Shown: positions 8,745 to 17,969, numbered from the stretch's first letter. The stretch: DNA of 64,000 nucleotides from DAOTTY01 sp034437575 (GCA_034437575.1 DAOTTY010000020.1:1-64000); one strand, 5' to 3'. Made by a program: numbers and translations. Notes: generated from the letters alone by a model not told the origin.

Positions 8745-11700
8745 ATGGTTCAACAGGCCCAAGACCATAATGCGCTGCACCAACTCGGCTACAAAATCTT
8801 CCTGGATCGGTACGCCCTCAAGGATATGAAGCGCGAGACGCTTGCGGTGGGCGACACGGTCATCGTCGTGGTAGACCCACAAACCGGCCAGCGTGAAATT
8901 GGCACCGTGAAGGCGATTAACCTGCCGGAGGTCGAGATTGATCTCGTTCTTGGCGACACCGTCAAGCGTGATATTGAACACGTTGATAAACCGCTGGAAA
9001 CCACCCCCGAACAGATGATGGACCGGGTAGCACGCGGCGTAGCCAGTGTTGAAAAGACCGACAACCTGCGCGAAGACTGGCGTGGGAAGTTCCGCTGGCT
9101 GCTGGATGGCTGGAAGTTCGTGCCCGGTGGGCGCATCCTGACGGCGGCAGGCACCGACCAGGATTTGACCTATTACAACTGCTACGTCATTCCCTCCCCC
9201 AAAGACTCCCGCGAGGGCATTATCACCACACTGGGCCAGATGACCGAAATTATGTCACGCGGCGGCGGTGTGGGGATTAACCTGTCCACGCTGCGCCCGC
9301 GTCATGCTTACGTTAAAGGCGTGAATGGTCGTTCTAGTGGGTCGGTGAGCTGGGGGGCGCTGTACAGCTTTGTCACGGGCCTGATTGAACAGGGCGGTTC
9401 AAGGCGAGGGGCATTAATGCTCATATTAAATGACTGGCACCCGGACGTTTTTGACTTTATTAACGCAAAGCGTGAGATGGGCAAAGTCACCAATGCTAAC
9501 ATCAGCGTGGGCGTATCTGACAAGTTGATGGAAGCAGTTAAGGCCGACGGCGACTGGGAGTTGGTTTTCCCAGATACATCCGACCCGGATTACGATACGC
9601 TGTGGGACGGCGACCTGGAAACGTGGATGGCCAGTGGGCGCAAAGTCATCCCCTACAAGACGGTTAAAGCGCGTGAAGTCTGGCACGCCATCATTGAGAG
9701 TGCGTGGGCCAGTGCCGAACCGGGCGTGTGGTTCCGTGAGCGCAGCAACAAAATGGCCAATAGCTGGTACTTTAATCCGCTGATTAGCACCAACCCATGT
9801 GTGACGGGCGACACACGCATTTACACCGACAAGGGCATGATTCCCGCGCAAGAACTGTTCGACGACGAAACCGAGTTTGAGGCCGTGATTGACGGGCGCT
9901 TTGGCACAGAACGCAGCACAACGCCAGCAAGCCGCGTCTTCATGACCGGGCATAAGCCAGTTTTCAAGCTGCAAACCGAGGAAGGGTATTCTATCCGGGC
10001 CACGGCAGACCACCGCTTTATGACGCCGGGGGGCTGGGTGGAACTGCAAGACTTGCAATCAGGTGACAGCGTTCACATCCTCAACCGCAAGGGCGGCTTT
10101 GGCCGCGAAGGGTCACTTGAGGAAGGCCGCACCCTCGGTTGGCTGGTGGGGAATGATCTGGTTGAGCCAATGATGGGGCGTACTCGCACCTACAACGCCG
10201 GTATCGTTAATGTCGGCGGGCGTGACGAAGCGCGGCTGCGGACGCAGGTTGCGGCCTACGGGCTGGTGGAAAACAAGCATCAGGTGCCGGAAGTCGTCTT
10301 TCGGGGCACGGAGGAGATGCAGCGCGGCTTCCTGCAAGCGCTCTTCACCGCAGATGGCAGTGTGCAAGGAACGGTTGCAAAGGCCCTGTCGGTACGGCTG
10401 GCGTCCAGTACGCTGAGCATACTGCAAGACGTGCAAAAGCTGCTCGGTAACTTCGCTATTGCCTCCCGCATCTACACGGAGCAACATAAAGCACAGGCCA
10501 AACTCATGCCAGACGGTAAGGGCGGCTTGAGGGAATACCAGATCAGAGCGCAGCACGAACTGGTCATCTCGCGGACGAATCTCGTTCAGTTTGCTGACGA
10601 AATCGGCTTTTTGCTGGCGCATAAGCAAACCGCACTGCGCGAGCAACTCGCATCCTATGCGACTGGCCCGCGTGCAGAGTCGTTCACGGCGAAAGTTGCT
10701 TCCGTCACATCAGAGGGTATCGAACCTGTCTACGACCTGACGGAACCCCTGACGCACTCTTTTATCGGAAATTATTTCGTAATACACAACTGCGGTGAAC
10801 AGCCGTTGGGCGCATTCTCAGTTTGTAACCTGGGCGCGATCAACCTGGCGAAGTTCTACGATGATGCCCACAACGACGTAGACTGGGATGCCCTGCGCGA
10901 CACGGTTCACTACGCCACACGCTTCCTCGATAACGTGATTGACACCACCCCCTACTTCTTCGAGGAAAACCGCGACATCCAGCAAAACGGTGAGCGGCGC
11001 GTGGGCCTGGGCACAATGGGCATTGCGGAGCTGATGGTCAGGTTGGGCGTGCGCTACGGCAGTGATGAAAGCGTGCAGTTCATTGACGATATTTACCGCT
11101 TCATTGCCCGCGAAGCCTACATCACATCCGCGCATCTGGCGGAAGAAAAGGGGACGTTCCCGCGCTTTGAAGCGGAGAAGTTCCTTGAAAGCGGCTACAT
11201 GCAAGCTATGGACGAGGATGTCCGCGAGTTGGTTAAGGCAAAGGGCACCCGCAACGTGACGCTGCTCACTCAAGCCCCGACTGGCTGCGTCGCGCCAGAT
11301 ACACTGGTCAGTACCTCAACTGGCATGACACCTATTGTAGAGTTGGGTGATCCGAATGGCCAGCAGTGGCAACTGATGACACGCGACGTTCACACAGACA
11401 GCGGACTCCGTAAGACATCCCACTTTTATATCAACGGGTTCGCGCCTGTGAAGAAGGTCACAACAGCACACGGATTCAACATCACTGCAACGCATAATCA
11501 CCGCTTGCGTGTGGTTGATCCAGAGGCGGGCTATGTGTGGCGACGTATGGATGAACTGCAACCAGGGGACCGTGTGGTGCTGAAGCGCAATACGCTGGGT
11601 AAGGGTGAAACCGTTGAATTGACCCCGGTTGAGCAGGGCAGCCGTTCCATGAGTAAGCTACCCCAGCAAATGACCCCCGCCTTTGCCGAATTGTTGGGCT

Positions 11701-13622
11701 ATTACATGGGCGATGGTTACACGAAACAACGTGGTGGCCTACATCTCGTGATTACCCAGCGCGACCCGGACTTGCTTGACTACATGCAAGACCTGATGCG
11801 GCAGGTGTGGGGTGACCGCTATGTCGGCATTGAAGAGCGTGTGGGCTGCTGGACGGCGAACCTCACAGGCTACTACATCCCGCGCTTTTTTGAAGCCAAC
11901 GGGATGCTGAAGCCCGCTGGCAACGAAGGGGAAGGGGCCGCCGGAGCGTTCATCCCCAATAAAGTGCTACAGGCCGGTCGTGAATGTGTTGCGGCATTCC
12001 TGCGTGGCTTGTTTGAGGCAGACGGTAGCATCGGTCGCGGGACGATCACGCTCAACTCCACATCGCAAAAACTTGTCCGGCAAGTGCAAATGGCGCTGCT
12101 GGGCCTGGGCATTGTGGCGACCATACGCGAGATGCCAGAGCAGTCATCTCGTTACGGCGATTGTCCGTTTTATGAGCTGCGTCTGCTCAATCGGCGTGAG
12201 GGCCAGCGCTTTGTAGAACGGGTTGGTTTCATCAGCCAACGCAAGCGTGAACGCAGTGCAGACCTGGGTACGGTGTCTGATCGTGGTGACAACATCAAAG
12301 CACCAGCACTATTGCAGGACTTCTATGCAACTTCGCAGGGCCTCAAAAACGATGTTCGGCAGACCATTATCGGGCGTGTGTCTAACGGTGCAGTAACGCA
12401 GCAGTTCGTCAGTGAGATGGTTGAAGCACACCCGCAGTTGTCTCAGTCTCAACTGGCAGAACTGATTGCCATAGACGTGTTTATTGACGATGTCGCCACC
12501 ATAGAGGATGGCGAGTGCCACACCTACGACATCTCCGTACCAGATAACAAGACGTATATCGCAAATGGTTTCGTTTCGCATAACACAACCGGAACAATGG
12601 TAAACACATCTACCGGCATTGAGCCGTTCTTCTCGTGGGTGTACTACCGTAAAAGCCGCCTGGGCTTGCACGAAGAGCAGGTGCCGCTGGCGAAGGAATT
12701 CTACGCGGAGAACCCGGACGCCAGTGAACTGCCGGACTACTTCGTCACGGCGATGGACCTGTCACCGACCGAACACGTTCGGGTACAGGCTGCGTTCCAG
12801 CGCTGGATTGACTCCGCGATCAGCAAAACGTGCAACGTGCCGCGTGAATACACCGTCGAGCAGGTGGCCGAACTATACGAGTATATGTACGACCTGGGCT
12901 GCAAGGGTGGCACCATCTACCGTGATGGCAGCCGCGACGAGCAGGTGCTCATGCTCAAAAACGAGGATGAGGATAATAAACAGACCGAAACGAAAGCAGA
13001 GCAGGCTCAAGTTGCAGCGCCTGCCCAGGTTCAGAAGAAGGCCACACCAGCCACAAAGGTCCCGACGAAAGCCGCACAGGTTTCTACGCCCCACCGCGTT
13101 TACCCGCGCCCGAAGCAGCTCCAGGGCATCACGGTGAAGACGCACACCCCGTTCGGTACAGCCTATATCACCATGAACCAGGATGAATACGGCTACCCAT
13201 TTGAGGTGTTCATCACGTCACCGGGTAAGGCGGGCAGCGACCTGCAAGCCGACGCTGAGGGCCTGGGCCGCATGATCTCGCTGTCCCTGCGGACGACAGC
13301 CCCGCAAAACCGCCGTGAGATGCTCAAGCTAGTGATTGAGCAGTTGCGCGGCATCGGTGGGACGCGCTCGGTTGGGTTTGGGCCGCAGCGGGTGGCCTCC
13401 TTGCCAGATGCCGTATCTCGTGCGCTGGAGGAGACTTTCTTCGCTCAGGAAGAGCAGCAGCAGTTGCAGCTTCCTATCCCGGAAGCGCAGCCGAACATAA
13501 CCGTTGGCAGCGATGAAGTCACCCTCAGCGGCGCGGATATGTGCCCGTCGTGCGGGACAATTTCGCTGATTCGTGCAGAAGGCTGCCGCAAATGCCTGAC
13601 CTGCGGCTACAGTGAGTGCTAA
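8745..13622 (+). CDS. nrdJ: Class II (adenosylcobalamin-dependent) ribonucleoside-diphosphate reductase with two inteins
   Basis: Makes deoxyribonucleotides using an adenosylcobalamin-derived thiyl radical. The start at 8745 is chosen because AAGGA lies 8 bases upstream; the ATG at 8727 has no ribosome site. The 1625-residue precursor is interrupted by two inteins (residues 352-682 and 848-1280), leaving an extein of 861 residues, a normal NrdJ size. Extein motifs: SRGGGVGINLSTLRP, the radical-cysteine motif NP-CGEQPLG rebuilt across intein 1, the APTG-TTGTMVNTSTGIEP phosphate-binding motif rebuilt across intein 2, and a C-terminal zinc-type tail with CPSCG, CRKC and CGYSEC. A low-complexity Lys/Ala/Thr linker lies near residues 1405-1445. 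Alone in its transcription unit. Confidence 0.96.
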   Translation: MVQQAQDHNALHQLGYKIFLDRYALKDMKRETLAVGDTVIVVVDPQTGQREIGTVKAINLPEVEIDLVLGDTVKRDIEHVDKPLETTPEQMMDRVARGVASVEKTDNLREDWRGKFRWLLDGWKFVPGGRILTAAGTDQDLTYYNCYVIPSPKDSREGIITTLGQMTEIMSRGGGVGINLSTLRPRHAYVKGVNGRSSGSVSWGALYSFVTGLIEQGGSRRGALMLILNDWHPDVFDFINAKREMGKVTNANISVGVSDKLMEAVKADGDWELVFPDTSDPDYDTLWDGDLETWMASGRKVIPYKTVKAREVWHAIIESAWASAEPGVWFRERSNKMANSWYFNPLISTNPCVTGDTRIYTDKGMIPAQELFDDETEFEAVIDGRFGTERSTTPASRVFMTGHKPVFKLQTEEGYSIRATADHRFMTPGGWVELQDLQSGDSVHILNRKGGFGREGSLEEGRTLGWLVGNDLVEPMMGRTRTYNAGIVNVGGRDEARLRTQVAAYGLVENKHQVPEVVFRGTEEMQRGFLQALFTADGSVQGTVAKALSVRLASSTLSILQDVQKLLGNFAIASRIYTEQHKAQAKLMPDGKGGLREYQIRAQHELVISRTNLVQFADEIGFLLAHKQTALREQLASYATGPRAESFTAKVASVTSEGIEPVYDLTEPLTHSFIGNYFVIHNCGEQPLGAFSVCNLGAINLAKFYDDAHNDVDWDALRDTVHYATRFLDNVIDTTPYFFEENRDIQQNGERRVGLGTMGIAELMVRLGVRYGSDESVQFIDDIYRFIAREAYITSAHLAEEKGTFPRFEAEKFLESGYMQAMDEDVRELVKAKGTRNVTLLTQAPTGCVAPDTLVSTSTGMTPIVELGDPNGQQWQLMTRDVHTDSGLRKTSHFYINGFAPVKKVTTAHGFNITATHNHRLRVVDPEAGYVWRRMDELQPGDRVVLKRNTLGKGETVELTPVEQGSRSMSKLPQQMTPAFAELLGYYMGDGYTKQRGGLHLVITQRDPDLLDYMQDLMRQVWGDRYVGIEERVGCWTANLTGYYIPRFFEANGMLKPAGNEGEGAAGAFIPNKVLQAGRECVAAFLRGLFEADGSIGRGTITLNSTSQKLVRQVQMALLGLGIVATIREMPEQSSRYGDCPFYELRLLNRREGQRFVERVGFISQRKRERSADLGTVSDRGDNIKAPALLQDFYATSQGLKNDVRQTIIGRVSNGAVTQQFVSEMVEAHPQLSQSQLAELIAIDVFIDDVATIEDGECHTYDISVPDNKTYIANGFVSHNTTGTMVNTSTGIEPFFSWVYYRKSRLGLHEEQVPLAKEFYAENPDASELPDYFVTAMDLSPTEHVRVQAAFQRWIDSAISKTCNVPREYTVEQVAELYEYMYDLGCKGGTIYRDGSRDEQVLMLKNEDEDNKQTETKAEQAQVAAPAQVQKKATPATKVPTKAAQVSTPHRVYPRPKQLQGITVKTHTPFGTAYITMNQDEYGYPFEVFITSPGKAGSDLQADAEGLGRMISLSLRTTAPQNRREMLKLVIEQLRGIGGTRSVGFGPQRVASLPDAVSRALEETFFAQEEQQQLQLPIPEAQPNITVGSDEVTLSGADMCPSCGTISLIRAEGCRKCLTCGYSEC
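9798..10790 (+). other. Intein 1 in NrdJ (331 aa), before the radical cysteine
   Basis: Residues 352-682 of the precursor. It starts with Cys352 in CVTGDTRIYTDKGMIPAQEL (splice block A) and ends VIHN before Cys683, the +1 nucleophile, which is also the predicted thiyl-radical cysteine of the NPCGE motif. Block B is TADHRFMTPGGW. An endonuclease-like middle has LGWLVGNDL, where the usual GDG appears as GND, and an intact second motif LQALFTADG. Splicing residues look complete, so it should splice; homing activity is doubtful. Confidence 0.93.
11286..12584 (+). other. Intein 2 in NrdJ (433 aa) with LAGLIDADG endonuclease
   Basis: Residues 848-1280 of the precursor. It starts CVAPDTLVSTSTGMTPIVEL (block A), has block B-like TATHNHRLRVVDPEAG, and ends NGFVSHN before Thr1281 (+1 residue), within the APTG/TTGTM phosphate-binding motif. 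The middle carries two intact dodecapeptide motifs, LLGYYMGDG and LRGLFEADG, with both acidic residues, so the homing endonuclease may be active. Confidence 0.93.
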
Positions 13623-13642
13623 ATCGCTGACGAGCCACTCAC

Positions 13643-14040
13643 TTGTCTTGCCACAATAAACGTCTGGATCGCCTAGTTGAAAAGACCGAATTCTATACGG
13701 ACAAGAAGACGGGTCAGGAGAAACGACGCTCGCCCGTGACCAGGAATGAGCACTATCGCCAAATGTTGCGGCAAGTCAAACAGAACCAGATTCCGTTCCG
13801 CTATGTACTCAATGATGTCTGGTTTGCCTCGGCGGACAGTATGATGTTTGTCAAACACGAACTGGAGCGGGAATTTGTCATGCCGCTGAAAACCAATTGC
13901 AAAGTCGCTTTGAGCCTTGAGGACAAAAAGCAAGGTCGTTACGAGCGTGTCGATACACTGGCGATTGAACCGGATACCGCCCTGACCCTACTATCTGGAA
14001 GAGGTCGATTTCCCCTGCACCTGGTCAAACAAGTCTTCAC
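13643..14040 (+). mobile_element. Decayed IS4-like transposase fragment
   Basis: Remnant of a DDE transposase. From about 13676 the frame reads KTEFYTDKKTGQEKRRSPV, then NEHYRQMLR, YVLNDVWFASADSMMFVKH and VMPLKTNCKVALS, which is the IS4-like pattern around the second catalytic Asp (Asp in VLNDVWFASA). The N-terminal third, the first catalytic Asp and everything after VKQVFT are missing. The reading frame runs on to 14092, but bases after about 14041 belong to an oppositely oriented IS5 fragment, so the last ~17 residues are spurious. The piece starts about 50 bases after the reductase stop. No inverted repeats were recognised. Confidence 0.8.
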
Positions 14041-14290
14041 AAGCGGTAGGGGGGTTGATTCGCGGCTCGCAACATCAGGGGTGTCTCGATAGCCTGATCT
14101 GAATATTGCATCTGACCGCCGCGCTGACGCTTGCCTCTTGGCTCAGGGTGTCAGTTGGCCAGCACCTCTTCATCAATCCATACGGTCAAGGAGCCTCGTT
14201 GCACGAGGCTTCTTGTAGGCTTTCCAGTTCCGGGGACGGTAGACCGCCTTCTTGCTCACTGACTTGTCCTTGTTGACGGCTTTGCATCCT
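14041..14290 (-). mobile_element. Decayed IS5-family transposase N-terminal fragment
   Basis: On the minus strand, reading from 14290 down, the translation gives VYRPRNWKAYK, then after a one-base shift near 14203-14211 SLVQRGSLTVWIDEEVLAN, a TGA where Trp is expected, then HPEPRGKRQRGGQ, MQYSDQAIETPLMLRA and PPYR. This is the N-terminal domain of IS5-family transposases (NW-x-x-Y, RGSLTVW, KRxRGGQxQYSD, AIETxLxLR). One frameshift and one nonsense codon show it is dead. The similarity stops at about 14042, exactly where the IS4-like fragment of the opposite strand stops, so the two remnants are joined. Too broken to appear as an open frame. Confidence 0.85.
14192..14210 (+). terminator. Possible hairpin (terminator-like) inside the IS5 remnant
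   Basis: 8-bp perfect stem (14192-14199 with 14203-14210) around TGC, followed by TTCTTGT. It could stop readthrough from the reductase gene, but it lies within old transposase coding sequence and may be chance. Confidence 0.35.
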
Positions 14291-14518
14291 GTTTACCCAA
14301 TTTCCAGTTTATTCAACAACGTCCTAACCAGGAGAAAGACGAGTTGAAGGCTCATCATCAGAGTGATGATTTCTGCGTATTTCGGTGGTATCCAAATCAA
14401 AGTTGGAATTCTTACACCCCGTATATGGTTCCTCAGTCAAACTGTCATATAATCGTATACAACCTGAACACAACAACTCCCTGCAAACATCCCAATTGCA
14501 GCTTTCAGAGGAACCACT
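14291..14518. promoter_or_regulatory. Leader region of the dnaJ-like gene
   Basis: No coding sequence with support. A TATAAT hexamer at 14448-14453 is a possible -10 without a convincing -35; GAGGA ends 6 bases before the ATG at 14519 and is a good ribosome site. No CIRCE-type inverted repeat was found, so HrcA control of this chaperone gene is not supported. Confidence 0.35.
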
Positions 14519-15439
14519 ATGGCGAAAGACTACTACCAAACGCTCGGCGTTGACCGCGATGCTGACCAGAAAGAAATTAAGCGTGCCTTCCGGTCACTGG
14601 CGAAAAAACATCATCCCGACGCCAACCCAGACGACCCCTCCGCCGCTGACCGCTTCAAAGACATCAACGAAGCCTACGAGGTACTGAGCGACGAAACCAA
14701 GCGCCAGCAGTACGACCGCTTTGGCCCGGACTTCGCCAAGTACCAACAGGCGGGGGGCAACCCCTACGGCAGTGGGCGCGTCAACGTGGACTTCGAGAAC
14801 ATGAATGACATCCCGTTTGGCGATATGTTCGAGACGTTTTTTGGGGGCAGTGCCCAGGGGCGCGGGCGGCGCGGGGCCACCAACACCCGCTTCGACTACG
14901 GCCCATTTGCCGATTTCGCCGCTGCGGGGCAGGATATTGAGCATCAGGTGAGCATCACCTTGCGCGAAGCCTATGACGGCACCACCCGCCTGATTACCCG
15001 CGATGGCCGCCGTATGAGCGTCAAAATCCCGCGTGGCGCTCGCACGGGCACCAAAGTTCGGCTGCCGGGTGAGGGCGAAGCCGGGCACGGCGGCGGTTCC
15101 AGCGGTGATCTGTACCTGGTTATTGACATCCAAGAGGACAACACGTTTGAGCGCGACGGCGATGACCTGTACGTGGATGTGGACGTAGATGCCTTTACGG
15201 CCATGCTGGGCGGCAGTGCACAGGTCGAAACGATGGAGCGCCCCGTTAAAGTGAAGATTCCCGCCGGGTCACAGTCTGGGCGTAAGCTGCGCCTGAGCGG
15301 CAGGGGGATGCCCCACCTCAAAAATCCAGACGACCAGGGTGACCTGTACGCCCGCATTGTGATTACGGTGCCAGATCAGCTAACAGACGAGCAGCGCGAG
15401 CTGGCACAACGGCTCCGCGACTCGCTCAACAGCGCTTAA
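14519..15439 (+). CDS. DnaJ/CbpA-type J-domain co-chaperone without zinc domain
   Basis: Co-chaperone that delivers substrates to DnaK and stimulates its ATPase. N-terminal J-domain (residues 1-68) starts DYYQTLGVDRDADQKEIKRA and contains the His-Pro-Asp triad in KKHHPDANPDD. A Gly/Phe-rich region with FFGGSAQGRGRRG follows (to about 130). The zinc-finger domain of type I DnaJ is absent; two beta-sandwich substrate domains fill residues about 140-300 (VSITLREAYDGTTRL, RLPGEGEAG, VKIPAGSQSGRKLRLSGRG). So this is a type II (CbpA-like) protein of 306 aa. It is convergent with guaA, with only 6 bases between stops. Confidence 0.92.
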   Translation: MAKDYYQTLGVDRDADQKEIKRAFRSLAKKHHPDANPDDPSAADRFKDINEAYEVLSDETKRQQYDRFGPDFAKYQQAGGNPYGSGRVNVDFENMNDIPFGDMFETFFGGSAQGRGRRGATNTRFDYGPFADFAAAGQDIEHQVSITLREAYDGTTRLITRDGRRMSVKIPRGARTGTKVRLPGEGEAGHGGGSSGDLYLVIDIQEDNTFERDGDDLYVDVDVDAFTAMLGGSAQVETMERPVKVKIPAGSQSGRKLRLSGRGMPHLKNPDDQGDLYARIVITVPDQLTDEQRELAQRLRDSLNSA

Positions 15440-15445
15440 ACCGCT

Positions 15446-17005
15446 CTACTCCCACTCGATGGTGCCGGGGGGCTTGCTGGTAATGTCGTAAACGACGCGG
15501 TTCACGCCGCGCACCTCGTTCACGATGCGGTTGCTCACCCGCGCCAGCAAATCATAGGGGAGCCGCGCCCAATCCGCCGTCATGAAGTCCTCAGTCGTCA
15601 CCGCCCGAATGGCGATCACTTCTTCGTAGGTGCGCTCATCACCCATCACGCCGACAGCCTGCACGGGCAGCAGCACCGCAAACGCCTGCGATGTCCCTCC
15701 GTCATTCATGTAGCGCATCAGGTTGGCCTGCGTTAGTTCTTCGGTAAAGATGGCGTCAGCCTCACGCAGCTTAGCCAGCCGCTCAAATGTCACATCGCCC
15801 AGGCAGCGGATGGCCAGCCCTGGCCCTGGGAATGGCTGACGCCACACGATACGTTCTGGCAGGCCGAGTTCTTCGCCCACGCGCCGCACCTCGTCTTTGA
15901 ACAGGTCGCGCAGCGGCTCTACCAGTTTGAATTGCAGGTCATCGGGCAGGCCCCCTACGTTATGGTGGCTTTTAATAACGCGGGCATTGCGGCTGGCAGC
16001 GGCGCTCTCGATCACATCCGGGTAGATGGTGCCCTGCGCCAGATAGGCGATGCCGGTATTTAGACGGCGGGCTTCTTCCGTGAAGGTGTCGATAAACACT
16101 TTGCCGATGATCTTCCGCTTTTGTTCCGGCTCTGTGACGCCCGCCAGAGACGCAATAAACGCCTCGCTGGCGTTGCGGGCGACGAGGTTCATACGCCGCT
16201 CGTTCTGGAAGACATGCACCACCTGTGTGGCCTCGTTTTTGCGGAGCATACCCGTGTCGATGAAAACCGCCACCAGCCGATCCCCAATCGCCTTCTGAAT
16301 CAGCGCCCCGGCCACAGCAGAATCCACGCCGCCACTCAACCCAAGCAGCACGCGGCCTTCGCCGCCCACTTGCGCCCGGATGCCCTCAACAGCGGCTTCG
16401 ATGAACGTCGCTGCTGACCACTTCTGTTCACATCCGGCAATGTCGATCACAAAGTTGCGTAACATCGTAGTGCCGTTGGGGGTGTGGCTTACTTCTGGGT
16501 GAAACTGCACGCCATAAAGCCGCTGTGCGTCGTTGCCGATGGCGGCATAGGGTGTGTTTGCTGTTTCTGCGATGGGGTCAAAACCGGGGGGCGGGGCGTC
16601 GATGCGGTCACCGTGCGACATCCACACATGCTGCTGCGAGTTCAGGCCGACGAACAACGGCGAGGCCCCTGCCGCAATTTGTGCGGACCCGTATTCACGT
16701 TCACGGGCCGGGCCAACCTGACCGCCCAGCGCATAGGTCATGGCCTGTAAGCCATAGCAAATGCCCAGCGTTGGTTTTTCCAGCACATACAGCGGCAGGC
16801 TGGGCGCGGCGGCGTTGTAAACGCTGTTTGGCCCGCCAGACAGGATAAACCCCTTTGGACTGTGCTGCATGACGGTTTCGGGGGGGTCGTCGGGGTGGAA
16901 CACTTCTGCATAGACGTTCTGTTCGCGCACACGCCGTGCGATAAGCTGTGTGTACTGAGAACCGAAATCCAGAATGGCAATACCGCCCTCACGTGGGTCT
17001 GTCAT
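15446..17005 (-). CDS. guaA: GMP synthase (glutamine-hydrolysing)
   Basis: Converts XMP to GMP using glutamine and ATP. N-terminal class I glutamine amidotransferase (residues 1-195): nucleophile Cys in LGICYGLQAM, His and Glu in GVQFHPEV. Central ATP pyrophosphatase with P-loop LLGLSGGVDSAVAGAL (about 221-236), then the C-terminal dimerisation domain ending RVVYDITSKPPGTIEWE. 519 aa, standard. AGGAAAGG upstream of the ATG. It lies 24 bases after xpt, forming a guanine/xanthine salvage and synthesis unit. Confidence 0.97.
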   Translation of the reverse strand: MTDPREGGIAILDFGSQYTQLIARRVREQNVYAEVFHPDDPPETVMQHSPKGFILSGGPNSVYNAAAPSLPLYVLEKPTLGICYGLQAMTYALGGQVGPAREREYGSAQIAAGASPLFVGLNSQQHVWMSHGDRIDAPPPGFDPIAETANTPYAAIGNDAQRLYGVQFHPEVSHTPNGTTMLRNFVIDIAGCEQKWSAATFIEAAVEGIRAQVGGEGRVLLGLSGGVDSAVAGALIQKAIGDRLVAVFIDTGMLRKNEATQVVHVFQNERRMNLVARNASEAFIASLAGVTEPEQKRKIIGKVFIDTFTEEARRLNTGIAYLAQGTIYPDVIESAAASRNARVIKSHHNVGGLPDDLQFKLVEPLRDLFKDEVRRVGEELGLPERIVWRQPFPGPGLAIRCLGDVTFERLAKLREADAIFTEELTQANLMRYMNDGGTSQAFAVLLPVQAVGVMGDERTYEEVIAIRAVTTEDFMTADWARLPYDLLARVSNRIVNEVRGVNRVVYDITSKPPGTIEWE

Positions 17006-17029
17006 GCTGCTTGCCTTTCCTGCGATGGC

Positions 17030-17617
17030 TTAATCGGCAACGACAATCTCACCGTTGCTCATGTCGGTGATGTTTGCCAGCGTTTCCACGGGAATATCCG
17101 CATAGCCCGCATTGTGCAGGCGTTCACGCCCGCTTTCAAAGCTCTTTTCCACCACGCAGCCGACGCCAACCAGGTTGGCCCCGGCACTTTTAACAATGCG
17201 TGCCATGGCTAACAGGGTTGCACCACTGGCCAAAAAGTCATCAATGATGAGGACGTTCTCGCCCGCGTGCAAAAACTCTGCCGAGACGAGTAAACTAACC
17301 TGGTCACCTTTGGTGTGGCTGGGGGCTGTTTCCAAAAAGACCGGCCCTGCCATCGTGATCGGCTTCTTTTTGCGAGCGTAGACGACGGGCACCCCCATTA
17401 TCATGCCGGTGGCAATGGCCGGGGCAATCCCGCTGATTTCCGCCGTCAGAATACGATCCACGAGCAGGTCGTCAAAGCGGCGGGCAAACTCCTCACCGAT
17501 TTGCTGCATCAGGTCTGGCTGAATTTGGTGATTGAGGATACTGTCGATTTTGAGAATGCCGTTGCCCAGGTTTTCGCCCTCGGCAATGATGCGCTCTCTA
17601 AGCAGTGGGAGTGTCAT
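17030..17617 (-). CDS. xpt: Xanthine phosphoribosyltransferase
   Basis: Salvage enzyme making XMP from xanthine and PRPP, feeding guaA downstream. The sequence matches the Xpt family along its length: LKIDSILNHQIQPDLMQQIG, GIAPAIATGMIMGVPVVYAR, and the PRPP-binding VLIIDDFLASGAT. The start at 17617 is preferred: the in-frame ATG at 17629 directly abuts AGGAG, whereas 17617 sits 12 bases after it and matches the usual Xpt N-terminus. This start lies 20 bases inside the upstream EthD-like gene, so the two are coupled. No purine riboswitch was recognised. Confidence 0.92.
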   Translation of the reverse strand: MTLPLLRERIIAEGENLGNGILKIDSILNHQIQPDLMQQIGEEFARRFDDLLVDRILTAEISGIAPAIATGMIMGVPVVYARKKKPITMAGPVFLETAPSHTKGDQVSLLVSAEFLHAGENVLIIDDFLASGATLLAMARIVKSAGANLVGVGCVVEKSFESGRERLHNAGYADIPVETLANITDMSNGEIVVAD

Positions 17618-17969
17618 CGGCTGTTTCATCTCCTGTGTGTGGGGTAGCGCCCCCCACCTCTTCGAATACGTCCGCGAAGGCTGTGTCGAACGTGTAGCCC
17701 AGCGGCTTAAACACTTTGTATAACCCGGACCCGGCGATTTGCCCCGCCTCAGAGTTGAGCGCCGCAGTCATGGTCGCCTGATCCTCAAAATAGAGTTCCA
17801 GGATGCGATAATAGGGTGATTCGCCCTCCGGGCTGCCCAGGATGGTGACCACCTGACGGCGCTGAATATCCGGGATTTTTTCCACTATGCCTAAAAAGCG
17901 GGTGTAGCCGCCCTCAAACGCCCGCACGTCATCGCCGGGGTGGTGGAAGATAATCATGAATTTGACCAT
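17598..17969 (-). CDS. EthD-family dimeric alpha/beta-barrel protein
   Basis: Small cytoplasmic protein of the EthD / ferredoxin-like dimeric barrel class. Seen: MVKFMIIFHHPGD at the N-terminus (first beta strand), the central IPDIQRRQVVTILG region, and YYRILELYFEDQATMTAAL. Such proteins bind or break down small aromatic compounds, but the substrate here cannot be read. The last ~28 residues are hydrophilic and acidic and are encoded partly by the region overlapping xpt, likely a flexible tail. First gene of the minus-strand xpt-guaA unit; a link to purine metabolism is unproven. Confidence 0.75.
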   Translation of the reverse strand: MVKFMIIFHHPGDDVRAFEGGYTRFLGIVEKIPDIQRRQVVTILGSPEGESPYYRILELYFEDQATMTAALNSEAGQIAGSGLYKVFKPLGYTFDTAFADVFEEVGGATPHTGDETADDTPTA

